Assembly: GCA_944380295.1 (NCBI GenBank)
Contig: CALWHE010000002.1
Coordinates: 185,237-249,236, forward strand
Length of the DNA stretch: 64,000 bases
Direction of reading: 5' to 3'
Origin: an uncultured Christensenellaceae bacterium
GTDB taxonomy: Bacteria; Bacillota; Clostridia; Christensenellales; UBA3700
Shown here: positions 8,301 to 14,574 of the stretch, piece by piece
Numbering within the stretch: position 1 is the stretch's first letter
Layout: each line of letters opens with the position of its first letter
The notes under the pieces: model-generated
Told to the model about the DNA's origin: nothing
The model's database searches: none
Seen by the model: only the letters and a program-made list of their open reading frames with translations
Program-made: the position numbers and the translations under genes

Positions 8301-8778
8301 GCAGATCCAAATCGTATTGCCTGTCTACACGCATGCACAGAGAGTCCAGAATGCGGTCGTAAAAATCGTCGAGATCTTTTTCGGAATAAGGCGCCGTGAC
8401 CACGGAATCGTCCGCCTTGTAAATGTTGGAAAGCACGCCCAGCCCTTGGAAAAGATTCATCTGCGTAGGCTCTCCCAAAAAGCGGTCCCAGGCAAAGTAT
8501 GCCCCGCCCAAAATGCCGCCGCACAAGACCAGCACCAGCACTAAGGCGGTTATGAACGTTGCAAGACAGCAGCGGTGCTTTTTGCGCTTGGGCTCTTCCG
8601 GCACCGCGGAGGCATTATCGCTGTCGCCCTCATACGTCACGGGCGCCTCGTCAGAATCGCCGCCGGACGCGGCGGCAGCGGACGCTTCGTCCCCGTCCCC
8701 GCTCTCTGCGGGCACGCTCTCTTCCTCGTCGCCGTCCGTGTCAAAAGCGTATGAGTGGTAACGCGTGAGTTCCGACAT
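5326..8778 (-). CDS. large membrane-anchored acidic protein of unknown function
   Basis: 1150 residues, unrecognised. A very acidic 60-residue N-terminal tail rich in Asp, Glu, Ser and Ala precedes a KRKKHRCC stop-transfer-like patch and one membrane helix at about residues 74-97, so the remaining ~1050 residues should be outside. This ectodomain is acidic, mixed alpha/beta, with no domain I can name. Near residues 820-850 there is a low-complexity linker of GGEGEAP-type repeats (DNA 6190-6300). AGGA/GGAG stretches before the ATG at 8778 support the start; an upstream in-frame ATG lacks one. It is monocistronic, with a divergent SGNH hydrolase gene. A lipid-binding, surface-assembly or adhesin role is possible but not supported by motifs. 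Confidence 0.8.
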   Translation of the reverse strand: MSELTRYHSYAFDTDGDEEESVPAESGDGDEASAAAASGGDSDEAPVTYEGDSDNASAVPEEPKRKKHRCCLATFITALVLVLVLCGGILGGAYFAWDRFLGEPTQMNLFQGLGVLSNIYKADDSVVTAPYSEKDLDDFYDRILDSLCMRVDRQYDLDLPAIVVDILNGSGAENADGSPDTAAALAALNGGVSPYAAQEEQSQAAENQTTGSSELDKLLQELKFDWAELEYPTDKTGDVDISGPQLAAFIDDVMRAAFAGADSLMQMQEEWHVDFAQAVSVSQVIVSASDEVNQADTKVSATIKICLRDAVKGVAQKFDGIAAFGIKAAALLLPKEIYFTAEVYPCAQDGRAGVVINSTSADDMEKMLRIVDAVLGLTGSEFNTGDFLTQINATVYNAVQSVNNLVNVRFVSDLINAKPIGALISAMGLQLTPLEFFQIVRYVAAPDHYMDRDEDGKVIGFEEEEYSSADLKKMLEEDFGLIIKGEEDKDDSEVPGVYIDDNNLYMSLKDLFSGTDAIIDNIAFGPVAEREPDSITPTVSYESLGALMRSYLQSDEATGVIHEYGFKLLSIGHPEVRESDSVYITAKFEFDMRATLRNKYPSLFDEGSLFYNLINQLLPSAVYLTADIEISAATSGEMNTDIVFNDAENNTEALLTSMCNLLVGLGGGENISEELGYDAVCNTLSQAITSVLAAKDEEGNPTGIGKFIAEIDAEGVHLENVYSLMYSVTYEDKLAEGTEAEDKVGKAAFTDAVRNIYLLDKKEAKGQLTAQNSGMDESAFLGSAYRPQQELSGFDFTGIFEGTGELKLYDVLLADIIISREHAVTQGGEGEAPGGEGEAPGGEGENPGGETGEGETGGEAGEPEQDARNNLAASLGLSADVEYGKDYWIEQLVMLGTNTGTGADAQQKSVEQEIFDSFKDKYNAWRTARGMQEKNAPDELLAITATLASSALAENNAAFKLLPQYFTVTIIMDLSMTKEDRAALKGATINQVAGYTNELGEEVPPEERFAALFSVAVFINDMSGENMETLGKVLAADPGSAGLADTVFGEDLNNKIRRFLLSFALHENATTDEAAGPIDPIPDIGLYTVLACSDMERTDNVPQPVQPDPDAPAPDPETPVFDTQPRAGVGMFVIDVAELALAIRLDMGWT

Positions 8779-8882
8779 GCTCCTTTCCTCTTGCAATTTC
8801 TTTTCTGTTACATTATAATTATAACAAAAGAACGCGGCGAATTACAACCGATTGAATACATTTTCCGCCGCGGCGCATTTGT

Positions 8883-9650
8883 ATGGAAAACAACAAAAGA
8901 GCTTTGCATGAACGGAAATTAAAAGCCCTGCTGGGCACAACGGCTGCGCTATTGCTTTTGGTGTGCGTTTTTCTTGCCGTTTACGGCGTTTACGGCTGGG
9001 CGTTCATCACCACGCAGCAAGTAAAAAATTATAAAGCCGACCTCTATGCGCGCGCAAGCGAGAACGCGGAAGGCGGCGGCGTGGCGTTTTTGGGCGATTC
9101 GCTCACGGAAATGTATGACCTCGAAAAACATTATCCCGACCTGCAAGTCTATAACCGCGGCATATCGGGCGACACCACCGACCATATGCTGGAACGCCTG
9201 GAGAGCAACGTGCTCGCCCTGCGCCCGGACGTGATAGTCTTTTTGGGCGGCTGTAACGATATCCGGCACGGCACCCCCGTGGAAGAAGTGACGGAAAACA
9301 TCGCTTCCATAATCGCTCGGATAAAAAGCGCCCTGCCCGGCACGCCCGTGATAGTGCAGTCGCTTTACCCGCTCAACACGAACGCGCACGGCATTTTCAA
9401 AAACACTCCCGGACAATGCACGGTGGATAAATTGCAAAGCGCCAACGAACAGATCAAAGCGCTTTGCGCGGAATATGACGTTGTGTTTGCAGACATATAT
9501 CCGCTTTTGGCTGCCGAAGACGGCAATATCCGCCTTGAATACGTGCTGCCGGACAACCTGCATCTGCGCCCCGATACATACGACATCGTCACAAACGCCT
9601 TGACGCCGCTCATCAAGGCGGCTTTATCCGCCGGCGACACAAACAATTGA
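8883..9650 (+). CDS. membrane-anchored SGNH/GDSL hydrolase
   Basis: 255 residues. An N-terminal helix (about 16-38) anchors an extracytoplasmic catalytic domain. All four SGNH blocks are present: GDSL with Ser73, the Gly block in YNRGISGDT, Asn125 in GGCND, and Asp224/His227 in DNLHLRP. Such enzymes deacylate or deacetylate sugars, lipids or peptidoglycan; the substrate is unknown. It lacks an SD and no convincing promoter spacing is seen, so the start rests on the signal-anchor at the N-terminus. It converges on the HAD gene with only 8 bp between stops. Confidence 0.88.
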   Translation: MENNKRALHERKLKALLGTTAALLLLVCVFLAVYGVYGWAFITTQQVKNYKADLYARASENAEGGGVAFLGDSLTEMYDLEKHYPDLQVYNRGISGDTTDHMLERLESNVLALRPDVIVFLGGCNDIRHGTPVEEVTENIASIIARIKSALPGTPVIVQSLYPLNTNAHGIFKNTPGQCTVDKLQSANEQIKALCAEYDVVFADIYPLLAAEDGNIRLEYVLPDNLHLRPDTYDIVTNALTPLIKAALSAGDTNN

Positions 9651-9658
9651 TATTCGGA

Positions 9659-10312
9659 TCAAAACAAGCCTTTCAACTCTTCGCCCGTGAAATCGCGGGC
9701 GTAAATTATGCTGGCGCGCCTGATCGCCGCTTCGTCCGCGCTTGAAGAGCGGTCGTATATGCCCACCGTGCAAAAACCGGCGCTCCTTGCCGCCAGCGTG
9801 CCTTTGAGAATATCTTCAAACACCGCGCATTGCGCCGGGCTTAACCCCAAAAGCGCCGCCGCATGCAGATAAACGTCCGGAAAGCCCTTGCCCCTGCCCA
9901 CGTCGCGCACGCTGACCTTGGCGGCAAACAGTTCTTCTATCCCCAGCCTTTTGAGCGCGGGCGCGTAAATGTCTTCCGTGAGCGTGGTGGCAATGCCCAA
10001 TTTTACGCCGCCGGCGTGCAGATAACGCAAAAATTCCGCCGCTCCCGCTTTGGGCTGCACTTCAAAAGCGTAATGCTCCGCCACCATCGAGCGCCAAATA
10101 TCGCAGATGCTCTCCGCGTCTTCCTCCGCGCCCGTGAGAGCTTTTGTGTATTCAGCCGCCTGCAACATGGTCATATCGCGGATGGCAAGCGCATAACCGG
10201 GCGGCACGGGCATGCCCAGCCCGGCAAAATATTCTTCGTCCACCCGCTCCCACACATCCATGGAATCGAGCAGCGTTCCGTCCAGATCGAATATGGCGCC
10301 TTTTAACCTCAT
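9659..10312 (-). CDS. HAD-superfamily phosphatase / phosphosugar mutase-like
   Basis: 217-residue cytoplasmic HAD hydrolase of the beta-phosphoglucomutase-like subgroup. Motif I is FDLDGTLLD (D9, D11), motif II lies in GIATT, motif III is the Lys in RGKGFPD, and motif IV is FEDILKG. A helical cap sits between motifs I and II. Substrate unknown. The start at 10312 follows a consensus promoter by 7 nt with no SD, and the upstream in-frame ATG lies inside the promoter, so a leaderless mRNA is inferred. Confidence 0.87.
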   Translation of the reverse strand: MRLKGAIFDLDGTLLDSMDVWERVDEEYFAGLGMPVPPGYALAIRDMTMLQAAEYTKALTGAEEDAESICDIWRSMVAEHYAFEVQPKAGAAEFLRYLHAGGVKLGIATTLTEDIYAPALKRLGIEELFAAKVSVRDVGRGKGFPDVYLHAAALLGLSPAQCAVFEDILKGTLAARSAGFCTVGIYDRSSSADEAAIRRASIIYARDFTGEELKGLF

Positions 10313-10319
10313 ATATAAA

Positions 10320-10348
10320 ATTATAGCGGAGCCGAAAAAATTTTTCAA
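10320..10348 (-). promoter_or_regulatory. sigma-A promoter of the HAD gene (leaderless)
   Basis: TTGAAA, 17-nt spacer, perfect TATAAT, then 7 nt to the ATG. Confidence 0.85.
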
Positions 10349-10368
10349 CAAAATTTCCGCCGACATAG

Positions 10369-10398
10369 TTGCGTTTTTTAGACACAGCGTTGTATAAT
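10369..10398 (+). promoter_or_regulatory. promoter of the lipoprotein gene
   Basis: TTGCGT, 18-nt spacer, perfect TATAAT. A 30-nt leader with GGAGG precedes the ATG at 10429, so this is a conventional leadered mRNA. Confidence 0.7.
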
Positions 10399-10428
10399 TA
10401 AACTAACCAATACACGTGGAGGTATTTT

Positions 10429-11445
10429 ATGAAAAAGAAAGTGATGGCAACTTTGTGCATCGCCCTGATAGCGGTGATGTGCGTTTCCCTCTTCGCCTGC
10501 AACCAGGGCATGTTCGACGGCTCCTTCAAAAAGGAAGCCACGTCGGAAGAGGCAAAAGCGGCTTGGGACAGCGCCTGCGAGGCGATGGGCGTAAGCAACG
10601 CCGAAACCATGGCTCTGGCGAGCGATGAAGATGAGGTCATCAAGGGGTGGAAAGGCATAGCGTTTGAATTGAGCATGGAAAATTCCGCCGCGGCAAGCGC
10701 CGATGACAGCAAGGCGAAAACGACCCTGAACCTGACCGCCAGCGGCTCCGTGCTGTTCGATATGAGCGGCTTCGGCGTGAGCGCCGGCATCAACGGCAGC
10801 GTGCAAGACAAAGCCGTCGACGCCAAGATAGGCGCTTATATGGAAAACAACGTCTACTATGCCGATATGTCCTTTAACGACGCCGTCCTGCAAGCACAGG
10901 CAGACGCCAACGGCAGCGTGCTTGACGTTGCGAACGAATTGTTGGGCGGAATGGTTTCCTCTCTGTCGCAAAGCCTTGCCTCTGTCGGCATGACTTATAC
11001 GGCGAGCATCCTTTCCGCAGTGCCCTATGAGGAGCTTGCCGATCTGGGCGTGAAGGCTTATATCAACACTTCCGGCGATTATAACCGCGTGAAGTTTGAA
11101 TTCCCCGCGGAGTTCTTTGCCCGCATGCAGGGCGCAAGCGACACGGAAGCCTACCTGGAAACCATGGCGAACGCGAGCATTTCCCTGATCGTTGCCACGG
11201 AAAAGGAGACCAACATGTTCAGCGGCGCCAAGTTGGATATGGATTACGCCTTTAAGGCGGATACGAACAACGCAAACGCGGGCGCTTCGTCCAAATTGAG
11301 CGTTTCCATGAGCAACGCCACGGAAGTGACCAATTACCCCAAAGGCAAGGAAGATTTCAAATCCGTCAAAGACATGACGATCAACGACTTGCAAACATTC
11401 TTTGAAAATATGATGGACAGCTTGGAGGCTTTGATGCAATTCTGA
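10429..11445 (+). CDS. secreted lipoprotein of unknown function
   Basis: 338 residues. A basic N-terminus, hydrophobic stretch and lipobox LFAC (Cys24) indicate a lipoprotein anchored on the outer face of the membrane. The mature part is small-residue-rich and looks like a beta-structured extracytoplasmic domain (LNLTASGSVLFDMSG, then alternating hydrophobic strands), ending in a helical tail. No named domain was recognised. GGAGG seven nt before the ATG fixes the start, and a strong terminator follows at once, so it is monocistronic. Confidence 0.82.
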   Translation: MKKKVMATLCIALIAVMCVSLFACNQGMFDGSFKKEATSEEAKAAWDSACEAMGVSNAETMALASDEDEVIKGWKGIAFELSMENSAAASADDSKAKTTLNLTASGSVLFDMSGFGVSAGINGSVQDKAVDAKIGAYMENNVYYADMSFNDAVLQAQADANGSVLDVANELLGGMVSSLSQSLASVGMTYTASILSAVPYEELADLGVKAYINTSGDYNRVKFEFPAEFFARMQGASDTEAYLETMANASISLIVATEKETNMFSGAKLDMDYAFKADTNNANAGASSKLSVSMSNATEVTNYPKGKEDFKSVKDMTINDLQTFFENMMDSLEALMQF

Positions 11446-11460
11446 GCATAAGCGCAACAA

Positions 11461-11491
11461 AAAAACCGCTCCTTGTGGGCGGTTTTTTTGT
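11461..11491 (+). terminator. Rho-independent terminator
   Basis: AAAACCGC and GCGGTTTT pair around a short loop with a seven-T tail, 15 nt after the lipoprotein stop. Nothing identifiable is seen from here to 11692. Confidence 0.9.
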
Positions 11492-11692
11492 TGTCCGCCG
11501 CATACGTTGCGACTCCGTTTTGCTTAGTCCGCAAAAAAATTCGGGCTTGCCCGGACCCCCGGGATACAATTTCCCGACGTTATGCCAAATCTCTGTCCTA
11601 TACTATTATATGTTCACCATTGGCGTTTGTCAATCGGATTTATTTTCAAGCATAAGACGAGGGAATATAGAAAAAGACAACCGTTTAAGGTC

Positions 11693-12217
11693 GTCCTATG
11701 ATGTGGCGGAGAAAGAGGGATTTGTCTTTCAGCGATCGTTGGCGAAATATGCATATCGGAAAAGCCCTGCTGTTCGCCCGATCGCGTGCAGCTCGCATGC
11801 CGCCCCGCGGCATCAGCGAGGGTTCTTTTCCTCCTTTCTCCGCTAACAAAATAGGACAGCTGTTACTGTCCTATGATGTGGCGGAGAAAGAGGGATTTGT
11901 CTTTCAGCGATCGTTGGCGAAATATGCATATCGAAAAAGCCATTCTGTTCGCCCGATCGCGTGCAGCTCGCATGCCGCCCCGCGGCATCAGCGAGGGTTC
12001 TTTTCCTCCTTTCTCCGCTAACAAAATAGGACAGCTGCTACTGTCCTATGATGTGGCGGAGAAAGAGGGATTTGTCTTTCAGCGATCGTTGGCGAAATAT
12101 GCATATCGGAAAAGCCCTGCTGTTCGCCCGATCGCGTGCAGCTCGCATGCCGCCCCGCGGCATCAGTGAGGGTTCTTTTCCTCCTTTCTCCGCTAACAAA
12201 ATAGGACAGCTGTTACT
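11693..12217 (-). repeat. three tandem 175-bp units, each carrying the tRNA-Ser 3' end and its terminator
   Basis: Units at 11693-11867, 11868-12042 and 12043-12217 are nearly identical, differing at a handful of bases. A fourth partial copy (12218-12249) is the real tRNA-Ser 3' end. Read on the minus strand, each unit has the last 21 nt of the tRNA including CCA, a short spacer, a terminator hairpin (in the copy upstream of it), an inverted degenerate copy of the tRNA 3' end, and about 100 bp that include a strong hairpin (CTCGCATGCCGC / GCGGCATcaGCGAG). Open frames through the units are repeat artefacts. Confidence 0.92.
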
Positions 12218-12224
12218 GTCCTAT
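12195..12224 (-). terminator. terminator of the tRNA-fMet/Met/Ser operon, repeated in the array
   Basis: On the minus strand ATAGGACAG-taacag-CTGTCCTAT followed by TTTGTT, five nt after the CCA of tRNA-Ser. The same hairpin recurs at 12020-12049 and 11845-11874 within the tandem units. Confidence 0.85.
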
Positions 12225-12228
12225 GATG

Positions 12229-12319
12229 TGGCGGAGAAAGAGGGATTTGAACCCTCGCTGCGGTTTCCCGCACTACTCCCTTAGCAGGGGAGCCCCTTCG
12301 GCCTCTTGGGTATTTCTCC
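12229..12319 (-). tRNA. tRNA-Ser (GCT)
   Basis: 91 nt with encoded CCA. The acceptor GGAGAAA pairs with TTTCTCC; there is a long variable arm and the anticodon GCT is at 12285-12283. Last gene of a three-tRNA operon. Its 3' end is the sequence amplified in the neighbouring array. Confidence 0.95.
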
Positions 12320-12340
12320 TCATGCCAAAGTATTAAATTT

Positions 12341-12417
12341 TGGTAGCGGTGATGGGATTCGAACCTATGACCTTCCGGGTATGAACCGGACGCTCTAACC
12401 AACTAAGCTACACCGCC
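12341..12417 (-). tRNA. tRNA-Met (CAT), elongator type
   Basis: 77 nt with encoded CCA. Acceptor GGCGGTG / CACCGCT, anticodon CAT in loop TTCATAC. The anticodon stem lacks the GGG/CCC of an initiator. A tRNA-Ile with modified CAT cannot be fully excluded. Confidence 0.92.
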
Positions 12418-12425
12418 ACAAAAAG

Positions 12426-12500
12426 TGGTTGCGGAGGAAGGATTCGAACCTCCGACCTTCGGGTTATGAGCCCGACGAGCTGCCACTGCTCCACTCCGCG
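12426..12500 (-). tRNA. initiator tRNA-fMet (CAT)
   Basis: Encoded CCA; acceptor CGCGGAG / CTCCGCA leaves the C1-A72 mismatch of initiators, and the anticodon stem carries GGG/CCC around CTCATAA. First gene of the operon. Confidence 0.95.
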
Positions 12501-12517
12501 TCATTTGATGCTATATT

Positions 12518-12547
12518 ATAATATTAGATATGAGCGCACTTTGTCAA
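12518..12547 (-). promoter_or_regulatory. promoter of the fMet-Met-Ser tRNA operon
   Basis: Perfect TTGACA, 18-nt spacer, TATTAT, 17 nt before tRNA-fMet. Confidence 0.85.
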
Positions 12548-12599
12548 TAGTTTTGAGCGATTTTTTGCATTTTATTTTCAAAAAATCTTCTTCAATCAG

Positions 12600-12628
12600 T
12601 TGACAAGTCGGCGCATTTATTATATATT
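12600..12628 (+). promoter_or_regulatory. promoter of tRNA-Glu
   Basis: Perfect TTGACA, 17-nt spacer, TATATT, about 50 nt before the mature tRNA. Confidence 0.82.
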
Positions 12629-12678
12629 AATATGGCTGACGGCAGGAAACGCGCAGTTACCTGTGCCGCAAATATTAC

Positions 12679-12753
12679 GGCTCCATGGTCAAGCGGTTAA
12701 GACACCACCCTTTCACGGTGGTAACAGGGGTTCGATTCCCCTTGGAGTCACCA
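12679..12753 (+). tRNA. tRNA-Glu (TTC)
   Basis: 75 nt with encoded CCA, acceptor GGCTCCA / TGGAGTC, anticodon TTC in CTTTCAC. Own promoter; followed at once by an extended inverted repeat that includes its 3' end. Confidence 0.95.
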
Positions 12754-12800
12754 AAAACAAAAAAGAGCGACAAAATCGCTCTTTTTTGTTTTTTGGTGAC
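12747..12800 (+). terminator. terminator hairpin fused to an inverted copy of the tRNA-Glu 3' end
   Basis: Core GAGCGA-caaaa-TCGCTC with T-rich tail. The arms extend outward without interruption except one indel: the left arm starts in the tRNA at GTCACC and the right arm ends in GGTGAC, 24 of 25 bp paired. A weaker match continues (CCCCTTGGA against GGAAAGGGG). The 3' strand of the acceptor stem is thus part of the terminator stem. Confidence 0.85.
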
Positions 12801-12933
12801 GGAAAGGGGAAGCCCCTTGGAGGATAACTGTCCGGTGGACAGTTATCGACGCCGCTTTCACACGCTGCGCCGACCGCATCGCGCCGCTTTTATCCCGCTA
12901 TTTCGCTCTTGTTTGTTTTTTGGTGACGGAAAG

Positions 12934-13149
12934 ATACCCGCAGGAAGCCTTGAAAAGCATATTTTACGAAGAAATGTGTGCTCTGCATAAATTGTATGCT
13001 CGTAAAATACTTTGCTTTCAGCGCAGGGATTTTTGCGTAGATTTTCGCAAGGCGGCGCGCTGTTGCAGCAGGCTGCAACAAACGACGCATTGCGGAAAGG
13101 TGCCGAAAAGACCGCGCTCAAAGTGCTTTTCAAGGCTTTCTGCGGGTAT
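12934..13149. mobile_element. 216-bp element with 26-bp terminal inverted repeats, copy 1 (MITE-like)
   Basis: Begins ATACCCGCAGGAAGCC and ends with its inverse, the 26-bp ends differing at one position. The interior has a second inverted repeat (TTGCAGC / GCTGCAA) and no coding potential. Copy 2 is at 13270-13486. The first 115-bp unit lacks the insert at the corresponding position, which reads GGAAAGGGGAAGCCCC instead. Mobility is inferred from the ends only; no target duplication was identified with confidence. Confidence 0.6.
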
Positions 13150-13269
13150 CCGCCCTTGGAGGATAACTGTCCGGTGGACAGTTATCGACGCCACTTTCAA
13201 ACGCTGCGCCGACCGCAATGCGCCGCTCTTATCCCGCTATTTCGCTCTTTTTCTTTTGGTGATGGAAAG

Positions 13270-13486
13270 ATACCCGCAGGAAGCCTTGAAAAGCATGTTT
13301 TACGAAGAAGTGTGTGCTCTGCATAAATTGCTATGCTCGTAAAATACTTTGCTTTCAGCGCAGGGATTTTTGCGTAGATTTTTGCAAGGCGGCGCGCAGT
13401 TGCAGCAGGCTGCAACAAACGACGCATTGCGGAAAGGTGCCGAAAAGACCGCGCTCAAAGTGCTTTTCAAGGCTTTCTGCGGGTAT
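13270..13486. mobile_element. 217-bp element with 26-bp terminal inverted repeats, copy 2
   Basis: Near-identical to the copy at 12934-13149. The copies could have arisen by tandem duplication of unit plus element rather than by two insertions. Confidence 0.6.
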
Positions 13487-13608
13487 CCGCCCTTGGAGGA
13501 TAACTGTCCGGCGGACAGTTATCGACGCCACTTTCAACTGCTGCGCCGACCGCACTGCGCCGCTTTTATCCCGCTGTTTCGCTCTGTTTTGTTTTTGGTG
13601 ACGGAAAG

Positions 13609-13641
13609 AAAAACGAGGCGGAAAGTTCTCCCGCCGCTTTT
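13609..13641 (-). terminator. probable terminator of ispE
   Basis: On the minus strand GCGGCGG and CCGCC(TCG) pair around an AGAACTTT loop followed by TTTTTC, about 35 nt after the ispE stop. Confidence 0.6.
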
Positions 13642-13671
13642 CCCGAATAATATAAACCGTTGCAAAATCGA

Positions 13672-14505
13672 TCAGTCTGCGATATGCAGAACGCTTTTGA
13701 ATTTGTAGCCTTTGAGCGATCTCAGACACTCTTCCGCCCTCTCGAACGAATCAAAAACGGCAAAACAGGCGCTGCCGCTGCCCGTCATGCAGGCGGCGGA
13801 GGAGAAGTTTTTCAAATCGAACATGGTGGCGACTATGCTGGGGCAATGATAAGTGGCGGAGAGAAAGAGCGCGTTATACAAGCCCTCTTCCGTCCTGCCG
13901 CTTTTCAGGCATTCCACCGCATTTTCAAAGCCGTTTTTGGGCTGCATGTTCAAAGTATCGAAGTGGGAATATACCTTGGCAGTGGAAGCGCCCATGCATT
14001 TTTGCGCCACCACAAAAAACTTTTTGCGCAATCCGTCCAGCCCTTGCACGGGGGTGAGCGCTTCCCCTCTGCCTTGGGCGCGCATGATGCCGCCGTTCAT
14101 CATATACACCACGTCGCTGCCCACGCTCAAAGCCATCTTCCGCGCCTCGCCCTCGCTTATGCCAAAGAGTTTTTTTGCCGCGTTGAGCACGCCGGCGCTG
14201 TCCGCCGAAGAGCCGCCCATACCGGCGGCAAAGGGTATCTTTTTGAAGATGTTCACGTCAAGTCCGCTGCCCGTCAGCTCTCCGACAAGGCGCGCGGTGC
14301 GATAAGCGGTGTTCTCTTCTCCGGCTGTTTTACCGTTCATGACCACGCTTATTTCGCCTTTTTTTGCCCTTTTCACCGTCAGGATATCGCCGCAGTTGAC
14401 GGTGACCATCAGCATGTCCAGATCGTGATAACCGTCCGCTCTCCTGCCGGTCACGTCCAAATAAAGATTGAGTTTGGCATTTGCCTGCACGATCGTCTTA
14501 TCCAT
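13672..14505 (-). CDS. ispE: 4-diphosphocytidyl-2-C-methyl-D-erythritol kinase IspE
   Basis: ATP-dependent kinase of the non-mevalonate (MEP) isoprenoid pathway, cytoplasmic, 277 residues. GHMP signatures: the N-terminal AKLNLYLDV segment, the phosphate loop PFAAGMGGSSADSAG, and the C-terminal glycine-rich CMTGSGSACFAVF. The start MDKTIV lies 6 nt after a consensus -10 box with no SD. A longer frame upstream would begin inside the promoter. This shows the organism uses the MEP route. Monocistronic as far as can be seen. Confidence 0.96.
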   Translation of the reverse strand: MDKTIVQANAKLNLYLDVTGRRADGYHDLDMLMVTVNCGDILTVKRAKKGEISVVMNGKTAGEENTAYRTARLVGELTGSGLDVNIFKKIPFAAGMGGSSADSAGVLNAAKKLFGISEGEARKMALSVGSDVVYMMNGGIMRAQGRGEALTPVQGLDGLRKKFFVVAQKCMGASTAKVYSHFDTLNMQPKNGFENAVECLKSGRTEEGLYNALFLSATYHCPSIVATMFDLKNFSSAACMTGSGSACFAVFDSFERAEECLRSLKGYKFKSVLHIAD

Positions 14506-14511
14506 AGGGAT

Positions 14512-14540
14512 ATTGTAGCGCACGCGCGCGGACAAGTCAA
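14512..14540 (-). promoter_or_regulatory. sigma-A promoter of ispE (leaderless)
   Basis: TTGACT, 17-nt spacer, TACAAT, then 6 nt (atccct) to the ATG. No SD. Confidence 0.85.
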
Positions 14541-14574
14541 GACAAAAGGGCGGCTCGCGCCGCCCCTGCCGCCT

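Larger units (their letters stand above)
12801..13610. repeat. composite repeat: three ~115-bp units alternating with two 216-bp inverted-ended elements
   Basis: Units at about 12819-12933, 13158-13269 and 13496-13610 each begin GGAGGATAACTGTCC, contain a hairpin GATAACTGTCC-ggt-GGACAGTTATC (loop ggc in the third), and end GGTGACGGAAAG or GGTGATGGAAAG. Between them lie two copies of a 216-217-bp element. Open frames crossing the region are repeat artefacts with no start signals; no gene is seen from 12754 to 13671. Confidence 0.88.

Noticed and set aside
5269..8544. Long open frame on the strand opposite the giant acidic protein
   Set aside because: Mirror frame caused by G/C-rich third positions; Arg/His-rich, no domain, no start signal. 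The same holds for long opposite frames at 18962-20626, 34169-36256, 50521-52701 and 53028-55517.
8840..8882. Leaderless start for the SGNH hydrolase
   Set aside because: A TTGAAT is present but no -10-like box lies at the needed distance from the ATG.
11698..12284. Open frames of 78-107 codons through the tRNA-Ser array, almost identical to each other
   Set aside because: They follow the 175-bp repeat, have no ribosome-binding site, and their common start lies in the copied tRNA end; they are repeat artefacts.
11693..13610. CRISPR array
   Set aside because: Units are 115-216 bp tandem copies without unique spacers of uniform size, and no cas gene is present.
12685..13708. Overlapping frames of 60-140 codons across the tRNA-Glu repeat island
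   Set aside because: They cross terminators, hairpins and inverted ends and repeat with the DNA period; there is no codon bias or start signal.
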